Positions 1 through 9,218 of a DNA stretch of 64,000 nt are shown piece by piece. A program made the translations under genes and the position numbers. The DNA is from Bacteroidota bacterium (GTDB lineage: Bacteria; Bacteroidota; Bacteroidia; Flavobacteriales; Flavobacteriaceae), in assembly GCA_022562895.1 (NCBI GenBank), contig JADFOK010000002.1, forward strand, positions 48,261 to 112,260. Reading direction: 5' to 3'. Position 1 is the first letter of the stretch, and every line of letters starts with the position of its first letter. The notes below the pieces were generated by a model. That model did not search any database. It worked only from the letters and a program-made list of their open reading frames with translations, and was not told the DNA's origin.

Positions 1-857
1 GCTCCAATAGGTACTCCAATAAAGTTGACCAGATCGTTACCTGCAAAGGCCATAGCAATGGCAAAGGTTCCAATAATAATAATAAATTTGTAAACACTAA
101 TTTTAAAATAACCTGTAATTAGTGCAGATAAACCTGTCCAAAAAACAAAGCTTATAGTAACTATGATTAAGGAATTTGCAAAGACAAATTCTTTAAAATC
201 TACAGACACAAAATTTGCCCCTTTTAATCCTTTAATTAAAATAAAATAAGTAATAGCAGTGGCAGCAATACCTCCAAATAAAGCAGCAACCCATTTTGCT
301 TTTTGCTCAAATTTAAATGATAATAATATCCTTGAGATATACTGGACAAATGCACCTACTGAAAATGCAATTATTACCGAAAGCAATATTCCTAATATTA
401 TTTCACTTGCTTTTTCCGTATTAATGTAATGGCTTAGGTCTGAAAATGTCTCAGTATTTGAATTGCTGATTTTTATTAATGACATAACAACTGCAGCTCC
501 TAATAATTCAAAAACTATGGAAACAGTTGTTGAAGTAGGCATTCCAAGTGTATTAAAGAAATCTAACAGAAGAATATCTGTTATCATGACTGCCATAAAA
601 ATGATCATGATCTCATTAAAATAAAATTCACTAGGCAGAAAAATACCTTTACGAGCAACCTCCATCATACCACTTGAAGATAAAGCTCCAAAAGCAATAC
701 CTAAACTGGCAACTATCATGATAGTTTTAAAGGAAACACCCTTAGAGCCAATAGCAGAATTTAAAAAGTTTACAGCATCATTACTCACCCCAACCACCAA
801 ATCGGCGATAGCCAAAATGGCTAAGGCAACAATCATTAATAAGTAAATATTATCCAT
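1..857 (-). CDS. PiT-family inorganic phosphate transporter (3' end beyond window)
   Basis: Low-affinity phosphate permease of the inner membrane (PiT family, cation-coupled). The frame opens at an ATG on the minus strand at 857 and stays open to the window edge, so about 285 residues are visible and the C-terminus is missing. Two family signatures can be read: VSNDAVNFLNSAIGS near residue 25 and AGNDLVNFIGVPIGA at the edge, both versions of the PiT GANDVANA repeat. The rest is a series of hydrophobic helices. It lies 77 bp downstream of a phosphate-type porin on the same strand, so the two probably form one phosphate-uptake operon. The family call is firm; ion coupling is known for the family and not visible here. 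Confidence 0.93.
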   Translation of the reverse strand, partial: MDNIYLLMIVALAILAIADLVVGVSNDAVNFLNSAIGSKGVSFKTIMIVASLGIAFGALSSSGMMEVARKGIFLPSEFYFNEIMIIFMAVMITDILLLDFFNTLGMPTSTTVSIVFELLGAAVVMSLIKISNSNTETFSDLSHYINTEKASEIILGILLSVIIAFSVGAFVQYISRILLSFKFEQKAKWVAALFGGIAATAITYFILIKGLKGANFVSVDFKEFVFANSLIIVTISFVFWTGLSALITGYFKISVYKFIIIIGTFAIAMAFAGNDLVNFIGVPIG

Positions 858-933
858 ATTAGCTTACCCTATGTTTTAGTTCAAATTTCATTAATTTATC
901 AAGTTGAATTGTTACCAAAAGGTTATTTTTTTA

Positions 934-2136
934 TTAAAAATGAATATCAAACTGAAGTCTGTACAAAAGACTACTGCTATCACCTGCAATTGTTGAATAA
1001 CTAAAATCAGACTGAACTTTTAGTTTGTGTCCGACAATATATTTTGAAACACCTAATGTGTACTGATTATTTATGTCTTTCCCGGTAATGCTTTTATCTA
1101 GATTTACGGTAGTGAACCTTCCTGAAACTTCCCAATTACATTTAAACAAATATCCAGCTTGCAGGTTTAGCCCATCACCTACTTGTACCACATCGCCTGT
1201 TTCTGATCCATCACTGTTTACAGCAATAGGGTCATCGGCATCTCTATTTGCATATTCCCCCATAAAGGAGAATCCCTTGTATTTAAATATAGCGTCAATG
1301 AAAATAGTCGAAATATTAGTCTCGTAAAAACCAGTGTCGGTTTCCATATATATTCCTCGATTGCTCCTGTTTTTTACTGCATCATTATTAAAATCGTAAG
1401 AAATGCCAATAGCTAATTTTGGTGTAACTTCTCTTTTTAGATCACCCCCTTTATAATCTCCTTTACTTTTAAATTTTCCGAAAGGTAACAATTCAACACG
1501 CCCTGTGTATTGGTGCCCACCTAAATTACCCGTAGTAATATTTCTGCCTTCTCCTTGAGCCAAGGAAAAAATTTCTCGTACCACAAAATTTTCAGAAAGG
1601 GTAAAATGATGTCTTATTTGAATTCCTAAATCCCTGTCAATATTAAAATTTGAATTTAAAAGAGACCTGTCTACTAATTGTAGATTTGCTGAAGAGATTA
1701 CACGTTCTCTGTTTCCGGGTAATTTGGTCTGTCCTGCCCAAAGCTCAAAATTTTCATAAAAATTCCACTTTATAACTGCATCTAAAATATATCTAGGTGC
1801 GTTATTTGTATATATTGATGCCCCGGCAATATCGAGACTGGAAAGTCCCAGCTCAATTTTATATATTAATTTAGTCGAAAAAGCAAATCCATCAAATTTT
1901 AGTCTTGCTCTTCGCACTAAAAAATTAGATTGGGCCTTACCATATTGTTCACCATTATAGTCCCATTTAGTGATCGAAAGAAATTGCATTCGCGGAGCGA
2001 ATTTCACACTAAATGAACTGTCTTTGGCTACAAAGTTTACCATCCCATTGCCAAATTTGGTTTCGGTTAATTCTTGTGAAAATCCATTATAACAGGAAAC
2101 TAAAAAAAAGACTAATATTGCTCTTTTAGTAATCAT
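934..2136 (-). CDS. Phosphate-selective (OprO/OprP-type) outer-membrane porin
   Basis: Outer-membrane beta-barrel resembling the Porin_O_P family, likely passing phosphate across the outer membrane for the PiT permease encoded just downstream. I chose the ATG at 2136 because it gives a good signal peptide (MITKRAILVFFLVSC, then cleavage near FSQ). A longer frame opening at TTG 2169 would start inside the probable promoter. The mature part has alternating amphipathic strands, conserved RRARLKFDG and the AGQTKLPGNRERV segment typical of this family, and it ends in a C-terminal aromatic (DIHF) as barrel proteins do. Length is about 400 residues, normal for the family. Substrate preference is inferred from the neighbour and from a Pho-box-like repeat upstream. 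Confidence 0.85.
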   Translation of the reverse strand: MITKRAILVFFLVSCYNGFSQELTETKFGNGMVNFVAKDSSFSVKFAPRMQFLSITKWDYNGEQYGKAQSNFLVRRARLKFDGFAFSTKLIYKIELGLSSLDIAGASIYTNNAPRYILDAVIKWNFYENFELWAGQTKLPGNRERVISSANLQLVDRSLLNSNFNIDRDLGIQIRHHFTLSENFVVREIFSLAQGEGRNITTGNLGGHQYTGRVELLPFGKFKSKGDYKGGDLKREVTPKLAIGISYDFNNDAVKNRSNRGIYMETDTGFYETNISTIFIDAIFKYKGFSFMGEYANRDADDPIAVNSDGSETGDVVQVGDGLNLQAGYLFKCNWEVSGRFTTVNLDKSITGKDINNQYTLGVSKYIVGHKLKVQSDFSYSTIAGDSSSLLYRLQFDIHF

Positions 2137-2172
2137 AGTAATAACTAGTTTTTTGTTGCAAAGAAGCAATTC

Positions 2173-2190
2173 TAATGTTAAGTTAATGTT
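2173..2190 (-). promoter_or_regulatory. Pho-box-like direct repeat upstream of the porin
   Basis: On the minus strand AACATTA occurs twice, separated by ACTT: two 7-bp direct repeats with an 11-bp period, the same geometry as the PhoB box of Proteobacteria, though with a different base sequence. It ends 36 bp before the porin ATG. A loose -7-like element (CTTCTTTG) lies at 2159-2166. An overlapping 7-3-7 inverted repeat (AATGTTT/AAACATT) lies at about 2185-2201. The regulatory role is inference. Confidence 0.4.
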
Positions 2191-2282
2191 TCCAAAACAT
2201 TAAATAATAAAAATTATTTATGCTATTCTTAAATAATGACTTCAATAAAAAAGATACTATATTGCATTGTAAATACTAAATT

Positions 2283-3623
2283 ATGATGCAATGGGAACAA
2301 TTGCTTTCTTTACGCCGACAAGGAGATATAAACAAACGATTACGAATTGAACAGGATGAAACACGATTGGGTTTTGAGGTTGATTACGATCGTGTTATTT
2401 TTTCTTCAGCTTTTAGAAGCTTGCAAGATAAAACACAAGTAATTCCATTATCAAAAACCTCATTTGTACATACTCGTTTAACACATAGTTTAGAAGTATC
2501 TGTTGTAGGCCGTTCATTAGGGCGAAAAGCTGGAAAATCTATTTTAGAGAAACACCCACATTTAAAGACTGTACATGGGCATAAAATTAATGACTTTGGA
2601 GCCATTGTAGCCGCCGCCGCATTAGCACATGATATTGGGAATCCACCTTTTGGGCACAGTGGTGAAAAAGCCATTGGGAGCTATTTTTCGAGCGGAAATG
2701 GAAAACGGTTTAAAACTCAATTAACAGAAAATGAATATCAAGATTTAATTGAATTTGAAGGTAATGCCAATGGATTTAAAATATTAACTGAAAGCAAAAA
2801 TGGTTTAGTGGGTGGCCTACGTTTATCGTATGCTACTTTGGGAGCTTTTATGAAATATCCAAAGGAATCGTTACCCAAAATTCCAACTCAACATATAGCC
2901 GATAAAAAATATGGTGTATTCCAATCTGAAAAAGATTTTTTTAAAGAAGTAGCTCAAGAACTTGGTTTACTCAGTAGAGGAGAATCATCCTTTTTGAGTT
3001 ATAGCCGACATCCTTTGGCATATCTTGTAGAAGCTGCAGATGATATTTGCTACACGATAATCGATTTTGAAGACGGAATAAATCTTGGGTTGATAGAAGA
3101 AGAATTTGCACTGGAGTATCTTATAAAATTGGTGAAAGAAAGCATTAATACCAAAAAATATGCAAACCTAAAAAAAGCATCAGATCGATTAGCCTACCTT
3201 CGTTCATTGGCTATAAACACATTAATTGAAGAAGCCACTTCAATATTTAATGTAAATGAAGAATTGATTCTTAATGGAGAATTTTCCGAAGCCTTACTTA
3301 GTAAGAGTAAATACAAAGCACAGATAAACGATATCATAAAAATAAGTATCGAAAAAGTATACAAGAGTACCGAAGTAATTGACAAGGAAATTGTAGGATA
3401 TACAATTCTCAATACCCTGTTAGATTCATTTACTTCTTCAATTGAAAATTACTATAACAATACATCGAATCATTACGACCTGCTTATTTTGAAGAATATT
3501 GATAAGAATTTCACCGAAAAGACAACGGTTTATTATTACTTAATGGAGTGCTGTAATTTTATTTCTTGTCTTACAGACGGCAATGCTCTTGAAGTTTTTC
3601 AAAAAATTAAAGGGAATCTTTAA
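2283..3623 (+). CDS. dgt: dGTP triphosphohydrolase (dGTPase, HD superfamily)
   Basis: Hydrolyses dGTP to deoxyguanosine and triphosphate and helps set dNTP pools in the cytoplasm. It carries the HD-phosphohydrolase metal motif in order: HTRLTHSLEVS near residue 64 and the AHDIGNPPFGHSGE motif near residue 115, which are hallmarks of the dGTPase family. The N-terminal RLRIEQDETRLGFEVDYDRV and the following SSAFRSLQDKTQV segment are also typical. The 446-residue length fits. Two ATG codons lie side by side (2283 and 2286) and either could start it. It is divergent from the phosphate porin and sits alone, followed by a secreted protease. Confidence 0.95.
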   Translation: MMQWEQLLSLRRQGDINKRLRIEQDETRLGFEVDYDRVIFSSAFRSLQDKTQVIPLSKTSFVHTRLTHSLEVSVVGRSLGRKAGKSILEKHPHLKTVHGHKINDFGAIVAAAALAHDIGNPPFGHSGEKAIGSYFSSGNGKRFKTQLTENEYQDLIEFEGNANGFKILTESKNGLVGGLRLSYATLGAFMKYPKESLPKIPTQHIADKKYGVFQSEKDFFKEVAQELGLLSRGESSFLSYSRHPLAYLVEAADDICYTIIDFEDGINLGLIEEEFALEYLIKLVKESINTKKYANLKKASDRLAYLRSLAINTLIEEATSIFNVNEELILNGEFSEALLSKSKYKAQINDIIKISIEKVYKSTEVIDKEIVGYTILNTLLDSFTSSIENYYNNTSNHYDLLILKNIDKNFTEKTTVYYYLMECCNFISCLTDGNALEVFQKIKGNL

Positions 3624-3684
3624 AAAGAATCATTAGAAAATATTAATTTCACTCTTCATAAATATTAATAAAAACCTAACCAAC

Positions 3685-6291
3685 ATGAAAAAAGTACTTT
3701 TCACCTTAGTCTTTTTTACAGTGAGTTTTGCCTTTGGACAAGATTACGCGGGAGTTATAAACACCTATTTAGACAACAATAGATCTCAATTAGGATTACA
3801 AATTCAAGATATTGAAGATGTATACATTAATTCACAAAGTTTTTCAGTGAGTATGCAGATTGAAAACGTATATGTATCTCAGCGATATCAGGGAATAGAA
3901 ATATTTAATTCTACTTCAAGTTTTGCTGTTAAAAACAATTTAGTGGTTAATGCAAATCTATCCTTCATTAAAAATATTTCAGAGAAAATAAACACTACCA
4001 GCCCAAGTGTTACGCCCTCTAAAGCAATTAACAATGCAGCCAATGCTTTAGGGATTCAGAGCCCTACTGGCCTTATATTACTTGAAACACTATCTGATAA
4101 TTCATTTATATTTTCAGATGGGAATATTTCCTTAGAGAATATACCTGTGAAGCTTGTTTTTCAGCCAACACAAGATAATAGATTAAGATTGGCATGGGAT
4201 TTAAGCATATACCTTTTAGATGCTAGTCATTATTACAGTGTAAGAATTGATGCTATTACGGGAGAATTATTAAATACTAATGATTGGGTTGTAAGTTGTG
4301 ATTTTGGTGAAAATCCATATGATAATTTCAGTACTATTACCAGAGAGGCCAAAAGTATTTTATTTCCTCAGGAAGAGAAACAAGCAATTAGTTTTAATTC
4401 AGGTGGAGCTCAATACAGAGTTTTTGCGATGCCTATTGAAAGCCCCAATCATGGTCCAGATGCATTAATTGCAAATCCATCAGACAATGTTGCATCTCCA
4501 TATGGATGGCATGATACCGATGGTGCTCCTGGAGCAGAGTTTACAATTACAAGAGGTAATAATGTTCTTGCCCAAGAAGATCTAAACGGCAATAATGGTT
4601 CTGGTGCTTCTCCCGATGGAGGAGCTTCATTGATTTTTGATTTTCCTTATGATTTTGTAAATCCTCCGGTTAATATGATTGATGCATCTACGGTTAATTT
4701 ATTTTACTGGAATAATATCATGCATGATGTATGGTATCAATATGGATTTGATGAGGATAGTGGAAATTTTCAAGAAAATAACTACGGTAACGGAGGTGTT
4801 GGTAGTGACTCAGTAAATGCAGATGCTCAAGATGGTAGTGGAATGAACAATGCAACTTTTTTTACGCCATCTGATGGGAGTAACCCAAGAATGCAGATGT
4901 TTTTATGGAATCCAGCTCCTGTGGAAACCTTAACTATTAATAATGGACCCTTAGCTGGTAGTTATATAGGAATTCCGGCAAATTTTGGTGCACCTCTACC
5001 GGTAGTTCCATTAACAGCTGATTTAGCTTTGCTGGAAGATGATGATTCTGGAGCTTCAACTGATCCAAATGATGGCTGTGACCCTATTACTAATGGGGGA
5101 TCACTATCTGGAAAAATTGTAGTGATAAGAAGAGGCGAATGTGAATTTGGATTTAAAATATTAGCGGCAGAAAATGAGGGTGCCATAGCGGTTATCATGG
5201 TAAACAATGTCCCCGGAGCACCTATTACCATGGCTCCTGGAGCTGTGGGAGGGAGTGTTACCATACCTTCCATAATGATAAGTCAAGCAGATGGTGAGCC
5301 AATTATTTCTGAGTTAGACGGGGGAGGATCAATTAATGGTTCCCTCGAGGAAGGAAATGTAGGTCCTGATATTGATGGAGATCTAGATAATGGTGTTGTA
5401 ATGCATGAGTATGGTCATGGAATTTCAAATCGCCTTACCGGAGGGCCTATCAATGTAGGATGTCTTCAAAATCAAGAACAAATGGGTGAAGGATGGAGCG
5501 ATTGGTTTGCAATAATTCTTACCATGGAGGTAGGAGATCAACCCGAAGATATTAGAGGAGTTGGAACTTACGATTTAGGACAACCGATTGATGGTAATGG
5601 AATTAGACCTGCTCCTTATAGTACTGATTTTGCTATTAATGGTTTTACTTATGGTAATCTTCCAGCGCAAGCTGTACCTCATGGTGTTGGGTTTGTTTGG
5701 GCAACTATGATTTGGGATTTAAACTGGGCATTTATAGATCAATATGGATTTGATACAGACTTCTATACAGGTACAGGGGGTAATAATATTGCAATGCAAC
5801 TGGTTATAGACGGGCTAAAACTACAAAATTGCAGCCCAGGATTTGTAGATGGTAGAGATGCTATTCTCCAAGCGGATGAGCTTACCAATGGTGGTGCTAA
5901 TCGTTGTTTAATATGGGAAGCATTTGCAAACAGGGGATTAGGCTTAAATGCAAGTCAGGGAAGTCCATTTAATTCAAATGACGGGATAGAGAATTTTGAT
6001 ATTCCTACGGGTCCGGATTGTACATTATCAGTTGGAGATAGAGGATCATTTGACAATAACTTTATTATCTATCCAAACCCATCAAACGGAAATATTAACA
6101 TTAAGTCACTCATAAATTTAGGCGATGTAACAATTACCATTTTTGATATTAATGGAAGAATAGTGTTTACCCAGGATGTAGCTTTACACGATACAGTTAG
6201 CATCAACGCAGAGCGTTTAAGAACGGGTGTCTATATTATTAAAATAAGCACAGATAATTTTTCACATACTGCAAAACTTCTTATAAGATAA
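3685..6291 (+). CDS. Secreted M36 (fungalysin-type) zinc metalloprotease with PA and T9SS sorting domains
   Basis: Extracellular protease. In order: signal peptide (MKKVLFTLVFFTVSFAFG), FTP-like propeptide to about residue 200, catalytic M36 domain with a PA (protease-associated) domain inserted at about 430-550, then the zinc site HEYGHGISNRLTGG (HExxH) near 573 with the downstream ligand Glu in GEGWSDWFA. The C-terminal ~75 residues form a type IX secretion sorting domain (YPNPSNGNINI, then FDINGRIV, RTGVYIIK and a basic end), so the protein should leave through the T9SS and be anchored or released at the surface. The 868-residue length fits such multidomain proteases. It probably supplies peptides for nutrition. 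A bidirectional terminator follows. Confidence 0.94.
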   Translation: MKKVLFTLVFFTVSFAFGQDYAGVINTYLDNNRSQLGLQIQDIEDVYINSQSFSVSMQIENVYVSQRYQGIEIFNSTSSFAVKNNLVVNANLSFIKNISEKINTTSPSVTPSKAINNAANALGIQSPTGLILLETLSDNSFIFSDGNISLENIPVKLVFQPTQDNRLRLAWDLSIYLLDASHYYSVRIDAITGELLNTNDWVVSCDFGENPYDNFSTITREAKSILFPQEEKQAISFNSGGAQYRVFAMPIESPNHGPDALIANPSDNVASPYGWHDTDGAPGAEFTITRGNNVLAQEDLNGNNGSGASPDGGASLIFDFPYDFVNPPVNMIDASTVNLFYWNNIMHDVWYQYGFDEDSGNFQENNYGNGGVGSDSVNADAQDGSGMNNATFFTPSDGSNPRMQMFLWNPAPVETLTINNGPLAGSYIGIPANFGAPLPVVPLTADLALLEDDDSGASTDPNDGCDPITNGGSLSGKIVVIRRGECEFGFKILAAENEGAIAVIMVNNVPGAPITMAPGAVGGSVTIPSIMISQADGEPIISELDGGGSINGSLEEGNVGPDIDGDLDNGVVMHEYGHGISNRLTGGPINVGCLQNQEQMGEGWSDWFAIILTMEVGDQPEDIRGVGTYDLGQPIDGNGIRPAPYSTDFAINGFTYGNLPAQAVPHGVGFVWATMIWDLNWAFIDQYGFDTDFYTGTGGNNIAMQLVIDGLKLQNCSPGFVDGRDAILQADELTNGGANRCLIWEAFANRGLGLNASQGSPFNSNDGIENFDIPTGPDCTLSVGDRGSFDNNFIIYPNPSNGNINIKSLINLGDVTITIFDINGRIVFTQDVALHDTVSINAERLRTGVYIIKISTDNFSHTAKLLIR

Positions 6292-6313
6292 AATTTTGAA
6301 ACTGAACTAATAA

Positions 6314-6338
6314 AAAAGAGGCTTAGCAAGCCTCTTTT
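6314..6338. terminator. Bidirectional rho-independent terminator
   Basis: Perfect 11-bp inverted repeat AAAAGAGGCTT / AAGCCTCTTTT with loop AGC. It has A and T tracts on both sides and sits between the convergent M36 protease and dxs genes. Confidence 0.9.
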
Positions 6339-6339
6339 A

Positions 6340-8127
6340 TTATTGATGTCTTTTAAGGGTACGCTTTATGTTTTCTGAAGAGATCCCTTCAATTTCTTGA
6401 AGTTTTTCTATACTTCCATGCTGTGGAAACTTATTAGAGACACCAAGAATCTCTATTGTATTTGTATAATGGTGTTTTATAGAAAATTCTGCAATTGCAC
6501 TTCCAAAACCACCTTTTTTTATACCGTCTTCAACCGTAATTATAGTCGCATATTTTCTGAAAATAGTATGAAGTAATTCTTCATCTAAAGGATTTATAAA
6601 ACGCAAATCGTAACATCCAATCAGTTCAGAAGATGAGATATTACCTATGGCTTCCATAGCATTAATTGCCATGACACCAATAGTTAAAACAGCAATAGAA
6701 GAGCCCTCCTTAAGTTGTATTCCTTTACCAATATCAATTTTAGAAAATGGTTGCTGCCAGTCAATTATTGTACCTCTTCCCCTGGGATATCGTATTGCAA
6801 TGGGTAATTCCAGACCCAATTGCGCTGTATACATTATATTGCGAAGTTCAACCTCGTTTCTGGGTGAAAACAATATAAGATTAGGTATGCACCTAAGATA
6901 CGCAATATCGAAGATACCATGATGTGTCGCTCCATCTTCCCCAACAATACCGGCCCTGTCCAGACAAAATATAACAGGAAGTTTTTGCAGGCATACATCA
7001 TGGATTACCTGGTCGTAAGCACGTTGTAAAAATGTTGAGTAAACATTACAAAACACATGATACCCTTGGGTTGCCAGTCCTGCTGAGAAAGTTACCGCAT
7101 GTTGTTCAGCTATTCCAACATCAAATGCCCTATCTGGAAAAGCATCCATCATGTATTTTAAAGAACTACCCGTTGGCATAGCAGGTGTTATTCCCACAAT
7201 TTTTTTGTTTTTTTTAGCAAGTTCTACTAATGTTTTTCCAAAAACATCTTGAAATTTTGGAGGACTTTTTTGCTTTTCTTTTATAATTAATTCCCCCGTA
7301 GTAGCGTCAAACTTCCCAGGGGCGTGGTAAGTCACTTGATTTTCTTCAGCTTGCCGTAAACCCTTCCCTTTTTTTGTAATAATATGAAGTATTTTGGGAC
7401 CTTTTATATTTTTAAGGCGCTGTAATTCAGAGATCAAAACATCTAAATCATGTCCATCTACAGGACCTGAATATTTAAAATTAAGTGCTTCAAATATGTT
7501 GTCGGTGTCGGGAGCAGTTTTTAAAGTAACTTTAGTTAAATATTCTTTTAATGCTCCCACACTAGGGTCAATACCAATAGCATTATCGTTTAATATAACT
7601 AAGATGTTAGTATTGGTAACCCCTGCATGATTGAGTGCTTCAAATGCCATACCACTGGCAATAGAGGCATCTCCTACTATAGCAATATGTTGCCTTTGAG
7701 TATCACCTGCTAATTGTGAGGCAATTGCCATTCCCAGTGTAGCGGAAATTGCCGTGCTACTGTGACCGGTTCCAAAAACATCATACTCACTTTCTTCTCT
7801 TTTTGGGAATCCGCTAATTCCACCTAATTGCCTATTGGTATGAAATTTATTTTTTCTACCTGTAAGAATTTTATGACCATAGGCTTGATGCCCAACATCC
7901 CATATTAAAAGATCATATGGGGTATTGTATACAAAATGTAATGCAATGGTCAGTTCAATTACTCCAAGACTGGCACCCAAATGCCCTTCTTTAGTTGCAA
8001 CGATATTGATTATAAAATCACGGAGTTCCTGAGCTAACTTTGGAAGCTGTTCTATAGGGATTTTTCGTAAATCGGAAGGAGTTGATACGGTATCTAATAA
8101 CTTTGTAAGCACAAGACAAAGATACAT
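6340..8127 (-). CDS. dxs: 1-deoxy-D-xylulose-5-phosphate synthase
   Basis: First enzyme of the MEP isoprenoid pathway: condenses pyruvate and glyceraldehyde-3-phosphate with thiamine diphosphate. The N-terminal half carries GHLGASLGVIELTIALH, the HQAYGHKILTGR segment and the ThDP/Mg motif GDASIASGMAFEALNHAG through NDN. The C-terminal half has the transketolase pyrimidine domain (DVGIAEQHAVTFSAGLA) and the transketolase C domain. About 590 residues is normal. The ATG at 8127 is the only ATG near the expected N-terminus, but it overlaps a perfect -7 promoter element, so translation may really begin at the GTG at 8112 (VLTKLLDTV). It is divergent from tadA, with a terminator after its stop. Confidence 0.96.
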   Translation of the reverse strand: MYLCLVLTKLLDTVSTPSDLRKIPIEQLPKLAQELRDFIINIVATKEGHLGASLGVIELTIALHFVYNTPYDLLIWDVGHQAYGHKILTGRKNKFHTNRQLGGISGFPKREESEYDVFGTGHSSTAISATLGMAIASQLAGDTQRQHIAIVGDASIASGMAFEALNHAGVTNTNILVILNDNAIGIDPSVGALKEYLTKVTLKTAPDTDNIFEALNFKYSGPVDGHDLDVLISELQRLKNIKGPKILHIITKKGKGLRQAEENQVTYHAPGKFDATTGELIIKEKQKSPPKFQDVFGKTLVELAKKNKKIVGITPAMPTGSSLKYMMDAFPDRAFDVGIAEQHAVTFSAGLATQGYHVFCNVYSTFLQRAYDQVIHDVCLQKLPVIFCLDRAGIVGEDGATHHGIFDIAYLRCIPNLILFSPRNEVELRNIMYTAQLGLELPIAIRYPRGRGTIIDWQQPFSKIDIGKGIQLKEGSSIAVLTIGVMAINAMEAIGNISSSELIGCYDLRFINPLDEELLHTIFRKYATIITVEDGIKKGGFGSAIAEFSIKHHYTNTIEILGVSNKFPQHGSIEKLQEIEGISSENIKRTLKRHQ

Positions 8128-8148
8128 TTTGATATTGTACTTTTACAA
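8117..8148 (-). promoter_or_regulatory. Bacteroidetes-type promoter for dxs
   Basis: On the minus strand, TTG at 8148-8146, a 21-bp spacer, then TATCTTTG (TAnnTTTG) at 8124-8117. The predicted transcript starts at about 8113-8110, at or next to the GTG codon at 8112. Confidence 0.6.
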
Positions 8149-8165
8149 TCCATTTTCAGCAATAA

Positions 8166-8618
8166 ATGATGATTAAACCATACGATGACACTTACTATAT
8201 GAAATGTGCCTTACAAGAAGCGGAAACAGCTTTTAAAAAAGGTGAGATTCCTATTGGTGCTGTTATTGCAATAAACAATCAGATTATCGCAAGATCACAT
8301 AATCTTACCGAAACATTAAACGACGTTACTGCTCATGCCGAGATGCAAGCTATCACAGCAGCAGCAAATTTTTTGGGAGGGAAATACCTTCAGGATTGTA
8401 CACTGTATGTCACTATTGAACCCTGTCAAATGTGTGCCGGCGCTTTATTTTGGAGTCAAATACAAAATATAATTTATGGAGCAAGGGATGAAAAAAGGGG
8501 ATGTATAAACCTAAAATCTAAATTACACCCAAAAACAAAAATAAGAGGAGGGATAATGGCAAAAGAAGCATCCGAACTTCTAAAAAAGTTTTTTATTGAA
8601 AAGAGAAATTTGAACTAA
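8166..8618 (+). CDS. tadA: tRNA-specific adenosine deaminase (nucleoside deaminase family)
   Basis: Zinc-dependent deaminase that converts the wobble adenosine of tRNA-Arg(ACG) to inosine. The catalytic motif HAEM (residues 58-61 by eye, with the proton-shuttling Glu) and the second zinc motif PCQMCAGA near residue 90 are intact. The 150-residue length matches the family. A related role (guanine or cytosine deaminase) cannot be excluded from the motifs alone, but single-copy TadA-like proteins next to dxs are common in Flavobacteriia. Three AT-rich codons (ATGATGATT) open the frame, and the upstream gap to dxs is only 38 bp. A strong hairpin follows the stop. Confidence 0.87.
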   Translation: MMIKPYDDTYYMKCALQEAETAFKKGEIPIGAVIAINNQIIARSHNLTETLNDVTAHAEMQAITAAANFLGGKYLQDCTLYVTIEPCQMCAGALFWSQIQNIIYGARDEKRGCINLKSKLHPKTKIRGGIMAKEASELLKKFFIEKRNLN

Positions 8619-8629
8619 TCGTATTGTAA

Positions 8630-8660
8630 AAAATCCCTTTTGTAAAGCAAAAGGGATTTT
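8630..8660. terminator. Bidirectional rho-independent terminator
   Basis: Perfect 13-bp inverted repeat AAAATCCCTTTTG / CAAAAGGGATTTT around loop TAAAG. It separates convergent tadA and the cold-shock gene. Confidence 0.9.
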
Positions 8661-8682
8661 AAAATCCGATAGTCTATATCTT

Positions 8683-8880
8683 TTAGTCTTGTATTATTTG
8701 AACTTGAGCGGCAACCGTTCCTTTTTTGCCTTCCTCTTCTACATATTCGACTTTGTCTCCTTCGTTTAGGGTTCCCCCATTTAGACCTGATACGTGTACA
8801 AAGATGTCTTTTTGTGTATCATCATTTGTGATAAATCCATAACCTCTAGATTCGTTAAAAAACTTTACTGTTCCTTCCAT
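8683..8880 (-). CDS. Cold-shock domain protein (CspA family)
   Basis: Small single-stranded nucleic-acid chaperone, one CSD OB-fold and nothing else. RNP1 is visible as RGYGFIT and RNP2 as DIFVHVS, preceded by the usual MEGTVKFFNESRG start. The 65-residue length is typical. It has its own -7 promoter element (TACCTTTG) about 28 bp upstream, leaving a short leader. It would bind RNA and prevent secondary structure; whether it is truly cold-induced cannot be told from the sequence. Confidence 0.96.
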   Translation of the reverse strand: MEGTVKFFNESRGYGFITNDDTQKDIFVHVSGLNGGTLNEGDKVEYVEEEGKKGTVAAQVQIIQD

Positions 8881-8908
8881 TGTAAAAAATAAATAAATTA
8901 ATAATCCA

Positions 8909-8916
8909 CAAAGGTA
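8909..8916 (-). promoter_or_regulatory. -7 promoter element of the cold-shock gene
   Basis: TACCTTTG on the minus strand matches the Bacteroidetes TAnnTTTG element exactly. The -33 triplet is imperfect (TTA). The leader to the ATG is about 25 nt. Confidence 0.5.
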
Positions 8917-8972
8917 TGAGAATTATTAAAGAATGTAAAAGAATTAGGTTTTTAAATAAGAAAGAAGATAAA

Positions 8973-9218
8973 TTATAGTTTTTTCTTCTTACTAAATTCT
9001 CTCATTTTTTTAATATTTTCCTTGGTAAGCATATAGTCTTTTACACTTCTATTTTTCCATCTATGATAAATAAAAAGGGGCATTAAAATAAAAAAACCTA
9101 CTACTATAGAAAGACCAATTATGAGATCTCCTGTTTCTCGGTGATCTGGTTTTATGTAAAACCCCAGACAGATTCCTATGATAACCATAACAAGTAAAGT
9201 GGATAATAGATACTTCAT
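8973..9218 (-). CDS. Small two-helix membrane protein, function unknown
   Basis: Predicted 81-residue inner-membrane protein: helix 1 at about residues 3-20 (LLSTLLVMVIIGICLGFYI), a short loop, helix 2 at about 33-51, then a strongly basic cytoplasmic tail rich in Lys ending KKKKL. I start it at the ATG at 9218. The frame is open upstream to 9296, but that extension is the 3' end of the ClC gene in another frame. The ATG shares its A with the ClC stop (TAATG), so the two are translationally coupled and probably belong to one transcript. I do not recognise a named family; an accessory role to the ClC transporter is only suggested by this coupling. Confidence 0.7.
   Translation of the reverse strand: MKYLLSTLLVMVIIGICLGFYIKPDHRETGDLIIGLSIVVGFFILMPLFIYHRWKNRSVKDYMLTKENIKKMREFSKKKKL

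Noticed and set aside
2136..2169. Longer start for the porin at TTG 2169
   Set aside because: The extra residues lie over the predicted promoter and hide the signal peptide; ATG 2136 gives a normal one.
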